Assembly (NCBI GenBank): GCA_903885525.1
Contig: CAISJA010000326.1
Span: 1-9,034 of the forward strand
Origin: an uncultured Opitutaceae bacterium
GTDB taxonomy: Bacteria > Verrucomicrobiota > Verrucomicrobiia > Opitutales > Opitutaceae
Reading direction: 5' to 3'
DNA: 9,034 bases
The notes below the pieces were generated by a model. It did not search any database and was not told the origin of the DNA. It was given only the letters and a program-made list of their open reading frames with translations. This document shows, piece after piece, positions 6,406 through 9,034 of the stretch (position 1 is the stretch's first letter; every line of letters starts with the position of its first letter). Made by a program: the position numbers and the translations under genes.

Positions 6406-7026
6406 ATGCCTGCCTTCGCCCTCGTCCTGCTGTTGCTGGCCACCGCCTATCGCGTGCTGCCGACGCTGGACCTGGCGATCTCGAACCTGTCGCCCCTGAT
6501 GGCCATCACCTTTTGCGGCGCCGTCTATTTCCGCCACCGGCGGTGGTGGCTCATCCCTTTTGCGGCCCTCAGCCTTTCTGACCTTTACCTCAACTGGTTT
6601 TACGCCCGCACCTATGGCTACCACTGGTCGGCGGCGGGTTTTCTGGCCCGCACCGCCTGCTTCGCCGCCGCGCTCGGCCTCGGCGCCTGGGTGGCACGCC
6701 GCAAATCCTGGCTCTGGCTCCTCAACGGCAGCCTGCTCGGCGCCCTGCTCTTTTACGCCGTCACCAACACCCAGTCGTGGTGGGGCGACGCCTATTACGC
6801 CCGCACCTTGGCCGGCTGGTGGCAGGCCTTGACCACGGGCCATCCCGAGTTCCCGCCCACCTACCTATTCTTCCGCAACACCCTGTTTGGCGACCTCATG
6901 TTCACCGGCTTTTTCGCCGGCATCATGGAATGGGTCGCGCATCGACGCGGCGAACCCAGCCTGCTGGACGACGAAGCCGGGGAGCAGGGCGAAGAAAAAC
7001 CCGCCGAAGCCGAGACAGGCGACTGA
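6406..7026 (+). CDS. DUF6580-like small polytopic membrane protein
   Basis: A 206-aa integral membrane protein with about six hydrophobic segments at roughly 2-19, 30-44, 47-66, 77-97, 101-119 and 158-178, and an acidic soluble tail (LLDDEAGEQGEEKP). The pattern SNLSPLMAITFCGAVYF (26-42), a polar LSDLYLNW (57-64), VTNTQSWW...YYARTLAGW (119-138) and RNTLFGDLMFTGFFAG (157-172) fits the uncharacterised DUF6580 family as I remember it. The frame also permits a TTG start at 6361, but the ATG at 6406 puts the first hydrophobic helix at the N-terminus and is preferred. Two cysteines (C37 and C85) lie in or near membrane helices. It sits 51 bases after the PduO-type adenosyltransferase, and the size resembles solitary S-component transporters such as BtuM, so a corrinoid transport role is a hypothesis. 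The family match is from memory; the function is unproven. Confidence 0.8.
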   Translation: MPAFALVLLLLATAYRVLPTLDLAISNLSPLMAITFCGAVYFRHRRWWLIPFAALSLSDLYLNWFYARTYGYHWSAAGFLARTACFAAALGLGAWVARRKSWLWLLNGSLLGALLFYAVTNTQSWWGDAYYARTLAGWWQALTTGHPEFPPTYLFFRNTLFGDLMFTGFFAGIMEWVAHRRGEPSLLDDEAGEQGEEKPAEAETGD

Positions 7027-7035
7027 ACGGCACCG

Positions 7036-7059
7036 CTGGCGCCGCTCCCGCGCCGCCAG
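7036..7059. terminator. GC-rich hairpin between convergent genes, possible bidirectional terminator
   Basis: The 100-base gap between the convergent DUF6580-like and phoH genes holds CTGGCG at 7036-7041 and CGCCAG at 7054-7059, which can pair across a 12-base loop. The stem can extend inward in another register (GGCGC with GCGCC). No T-run follows on either strand. The rest of the gap is unremarkable GC-rich sequence. Confidence 0.28.
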
Positions 7060-7126
7060 TCCGGCGGGCCGCAGGCAGCGGGTCGGTTAACGCCCGCTTC
7101 CGCCACGCGGCCACTGCTTCCTCCGG

Positions 7127-8683
7127 TCAGAGCAGGTCGGCGGCGAGTTCGGCGAGCCGGGAGCGTTCGCCCTTTGAAAGATTGACGTGCGCGTGGAGCG
7201 ACTGGCCCTTCATCCGGTTGTGACAGTAGACCAGTCCGTTGCTGCGGGCGTCCACATAAGGATTGTCGATCTGCGCCGGATCGCCGATGAGCACGATCTT
7301 GGAGCCCTCCGAGATGCGGGTGATGACGGTCTTCACCTCGTGGGGGGTGAGTTGCTGGGCCTCGTCGAGGATGAAGAAGCGCCGCGCGATGGAGCGGCCG
7401 CGGATGAAGGCCAGCGCCTCGATCTCGACCACGCCGCTGCGGATGAGCCGCTCGTAGGGTTTCATCGGGGGCAGGTTGCCGCTGCCTGCGCCGCCATGCG
7501 CCGGTTGCGGGGAATTCATGCTGGATAGCACGTCGTCGCGCGGCTTCTTTTTCTTGCCGACCTTTTTGGCCGCGAACTGTGGCTCCTTCGGCGCCTTCGT
7601 GGGCATGAGCACTTCGAGGGCATCGTGGTAGGGCTGCAGCCAGGGCTTCATCTTTTCCTCCAGCGAGCCGGGCAGAAAGCCGATGTCCTTGCCGAGGGCG
7701 ATGACCGGGCGCGAGATGGACAGGCCGTCGTACCGCGAGGCCTCGTCGCAGGTCTGGTGCAGGGCGCAGGCGGTGGAGAGCAGCGTCTTGCCCGTGCCGG
7801 CCTTGCCGAAGCAGGTGATGAGCGAGATGGAATCGTCCATCAGGGCGTCCATGAAGAACTGCTGCTCCAGGTTGCGCGCGCGGATCGGGATGCCGCCGGG
7901 TGCCTTCACAAACTCCGGGAAACGCAGGCGGCGCATCACGCCGCGGCCCACGTAACGGCCGGGCATCGTCTTGCCCTCCGGGGTGGTGAGCAGCGCGTAT
8001 TCGTTCAAGTAGAGCTTGGCCGCCAACTCCTCAGCCAGCTCGAACTGCCCCTCCGAGCAGAAGCGTTGCATGGCGTAGACGTCGAGGTTGACCGTGGGGT
8101 AGGAATCGTGGTCGGGGGCTTCCGGCACCTTGTCGTTGAGGTAGTCCTCTGCTTCCAGCCCAACGGCGCGGGCCTTGAGCTGCACGTTCACATCCTTCGT
8201 CACTAGGATCGTGGGCGGCGGAAAGGTCTCCTGCACAAAGAGCGCGCTGGCGATGATGCGATTGTCCTTTTTCGTGAAGTCGGAGAGGACGGCCCGCAGT
8301 CGCTGCATCGCGGGCGACGACCAGTTGTTCTCGACCAGGTACCGGTTGATGACGACGGAGAGCGTGCCACCGTTGGGCAGCTTCACCCCTTCGTGCATGG
8401 AACGCGAGTCGGGGAGCAGCTCCTGCAAAACACGGTGCACATGCCGCGCATTGCGGCCTCGCTCGGTGGACTGCTCCCCCTTGATCGCGTCCAGCTCCTC
8501 CAGGACTTCGACGGGGATGGCGAGGTTGTTGTCCTCGAACTTGAAGATCGATTGCGGGTCGTGCAGCAGGACGTTGGTGTCCAAGACATAGGTTTTAACT
8601 CTCACCTCGGTCCGACGCTGCGTGGATGTGGTAACCGACGATAGGGTGTTTTCCATCGAGTGGATAACTTGTGAACAACCCAT
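7127..8683 (-). CDS. phoH: PIN domain-PhoH family ATPase (PhoH2/YlaK type)
   Basis: A 518-aa two-domain protein. The N-terminal PIN nuclease domain opens with YVLDTNVLLHDP (from about residue 32; acidic D35) and includes KKDNRIIAS (D140) and LVTKDVNVQLKA (D164), the metal-binding acids. The C-terminal PhoH ATPase has Walker A GKAGTGKT (293-300), RGRSIARRFFILDEAQQLTP with Walker B D440-E441, and IVLIGDPAQIDNPY. Mycobacterial PhoH2 proteins of this architecture have RNA helicase and RNase activity, so an RNA-processing role is likely; the phosphate-starvation name is historical. Between the ATPase core and PYERLIRSG is a roughly 40-residue insertion with a KKVGKKKK block and a Gly/Ser/Pro-rich tail (about 366-405). 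Start choice: the ATG at 8681-8683 has GGGAAGGGG 4 bases upstream; the ATG at 8654-8656 (509 aa) lacks one but begins after AT-richer codons, and an ATG at 8755 (542 aa) is less likely. The gene stands alone on this strand. Confidence 0.95.
   Translation of the reverse strand: MGCSQVIHSMENTLSSVTTSTQRRTEVRVKTYVLDTNVLLHDPQSIFKFEDNNLAIPVEVLEELDAIKGEQSTERGRNARHVHRVLQELLPDSRSMHEGVKLPNGGTLSVVINRYLVENNWSSPAMQRLRAVLSDFTKKDNRIIASALFVQETFPPPTILVTKDVNVQLKARAVGLEAEDYLNDKVPEAPDHDSYPTVNLDVYAMQRFCSEGQFELAEELAAKLYLNEYALLTTPEGKTMPGRYVGRGVMRRLRFPEFVKAPGGIPIRARNLEQQFFMDALMDDSISLITCFGKAGTGKTLLSTACALHQTCDEASRYDGLSISRPVIALGKDIGFLPGSLEEKMKPWLQPYHDALEVLMPTKAPKEPQFAAKKVGKKKKPRDDVLSSMNSPQPAHGGAGSGNLPPMKPYERLIRSGVVEIEALAFIRGRSIARRFFILDEAQQLTPHEVKTVITRISEGSKIVLIGDPAQIDNPYVDARSNGLVYCHNRMKGQSLHAHVNLSKGERSRLAELAADLL
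8659..8678 (-). promoter_or_regulatory. Two tandem DnaA-box-like 9-mers, 11 bp apart
   Basis: Read on the minus strand, TTGTTCACA (8670-8678) and TTATCCACT (8659-8667) each match the DnaA box TTATNCACA at 8 of 9 positions. They have the same orientation and a centre spacing of 11 bp, one helical turn. They lie between the two candidate ATGs of phoH. No third copy occurs in register, and DnaA binding is unproven. Confidence 0.3.
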
Positions 8684-8687
8684 GCAT

Positions 8688-8696
8688 CCCCTTCCC
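8688..8696 (-). promoter_or_regulatory. phoH: Ribosome binding site that supports the 8683 start of phoH
   Basis: On the minus strand GGGAAGGGG ends 4 bases before the ATG at 8683-8681. It is the best Shine-Dalgarno-like run upstream of any candidate phoH start, and it is too far (31 bases) to serve the ATG at 8656. Confidence 0.5.
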
Positions 8697-8890
8697 GGAT
8701 TTGTAAATGCCAGAATGAAGGAATGGTAAAAAAAACGCCGAAACTGAATTTCCAAAAGTATGGCTCATTTTTACCGATCTACTAAGGGCAGAAACATCCC
8801 AAGCGGTCATCTCGGCGAATGAAGACCACGAAAGTATAATACCCTCACAAACTGAATATTAAAAACAAACCACTCCGGTTACCTCCGCCT

Positions 8891-8908
8891 TGATCCAGGG
8901 CTGGATCA
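8891..8908. repeat. Perfect inverted repeat, 8-bp arms
   Basis: TGATCCAG-GG-CTGGATCA: two perfect 8-bp arms around a 2-base centre. It could be a protein-binding operator or a small hairpin. It sits 2 bases before the larger imperfect hairpin at 8911-8940 and overlaps the ATG at 8908 of the short plus-strand frame. Confidence 0.6.
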
Positions 8909-9033
8909 TGGCACCGCCAGCGATGCCGGCATTGGCGTGCGTTGCGATCTATGCGGGACATACGCTGACTTTGGCCGGAGGGCTCAAGTGCGTGCTATTG
9001 CTGAATCAGTCCACGGAGAATCTCCCACTTTGA
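8908..9033 (+). CDS. Doubtful 41-residue open frame at the right edge
   Basis: From the ATG at 8908 the frame runs 41 codons to TGA at 9031-9033, and it is open without a start back to 8863. The predicted peptide begins MAPPAMPALACVAIYAGH and is mostly hydrophobic, with one acidic residue. There is no good ribosome binding site, and the ATG is embedded in an inverted repeat. The opposite strand also reads coding-like for a short distance (NAGIAGGAMIQPWIKAEV, ending at a TAA), but with stops just upstream. This may be a gene remnant on either strand or chance; I recognise no family. Confidence 0.15.
   Translation: MAPPAMPALACVAIYAGHTLTLAGGLKCVLLLNQSTENLPL
8911..8940. repeat. Imperfect inverted repeat centred on a 10-bp palindrome
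   Basis: The centre is the perfect palindrome ATGCCGGCAT (8923-8932). It is flanked by GCACCGCCA (8911-8919) and TGGCGTGC (8933-8940), which pair with one extra C, and a 3-base GCG bulge on the left. The whole can fold into a 30-base stem-loop. No T-tract follows on either strand. Confidence 0.45.
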
Positions 9034-9034
9034 C

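Larger units (their letters stand above)
8757..9034. other. Intergenic stretch upstream of phoH with no secure gene
   Basis: The first part, up to about 8870, is AT-rich against the GC-rich background and probably carries the phoH promoter. The patch AGTATAATACC (8833-8843) gives TATAAT on the plus strand (8835-8840) and TATACT or TATTAT on the minus strand, but no convincing -35 is seen on either. An A8 run at 8728-8735 reads as T8 toward phoH without a strong stem before it. From 8881 on the base composition rises again and two inverted repeats and a short plus-strand open frame appear. I cannot assign a gene, tRNA or mobile element here. Confidence 0.5.

Noticed and set aside
7027..7126. 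A small gene between the DUF6580-like and phoH genes
   Set aside because: The 100-base gap has no start with a ribosome binding site and no frame resembling a protein; it is best read as a 3' intergenic gap.
8670..8678. Half of a possible LexA-type operator (TGTTC/GAACA) near the phoH start
   Set aside because: Only one half-site is present, without the spaced partner needed for a palindromic operator.
8719..8750. T8 run on the minus strand as an intrinsic terminator
   Set aside because: The only stem before it is about 4 bp and AT-rich, and it would terminate transcription heading into phoH with no upstream gene seen.

Overview
The window reads as a chromosomal segment of a high-GC, Gram-negative-type bacterium with very GC-rich third codon positions. 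The gene content fits the Verrucomicrobiota, probably Opitutaceae: a PIN-PhoH protein, a sulfatase relative, and a coiled-coil protein with a very short hydrophobic N-terminus. This placement is an inference from protein style, since no rRNA or other phylogenetic marker is present. I see no insertion sequence, tRNA, rRNA or CRISPR array.

Layout. Bases 2-622 (+) hold the C-terminal signalling half of a methyl-accepting chemotaxis protein whose N-terminus lies outside the window. It converges on a minus-strand cluster read from 5158 down to 647. That cluster has three genes: a 555-aa polytopic membrane protein, 10 bases later a 464-aa membrane-anchored coiled-coil protein, and after a 104-base gap a 444-aa sulfatase-fold protein. 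The sulfatase lacks the catalytic cysteine/serine and three of the metal-ligand aspartates expected in active enzymes. The first two proteins form a tight pair whose architecture loosely recalls stator-type (MotA/MotB, TolQ/TolR) membrane partners.

A 75-base divergent intergenic region with a perfect AT-rich palindrome, giving TATAAT on both strands, separates this cluster from a plus-strand one. The plus cluster has peptide deformylase (def, 5234-5806), a PduO-type cobalamin adenosyltransferase overlapping def by 4 bases (5803-6354), and a small polytopic membrane protein resembling DUF6580 (6406-7026). The last may belong with the adenosyltransferase in corrinoid handling. That cluster converges on a minus-strand gene for a two-domain PIN-PhoH ATPase (7127-8683).

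Upstream of phoH the sequence becomes AT-rich (about 8700-8870) and then holds two inverted repeats and a short open frame that runs to the right edge. No secure gene is visible there. The most interesting points are the catalytically stripped sulfatase, the conserved-looking membrane pair of unknown role, the possible corrinoid link of the DUF6580-like protein, and two helically phased DnaA-box-like 9-mers at the phoH start.
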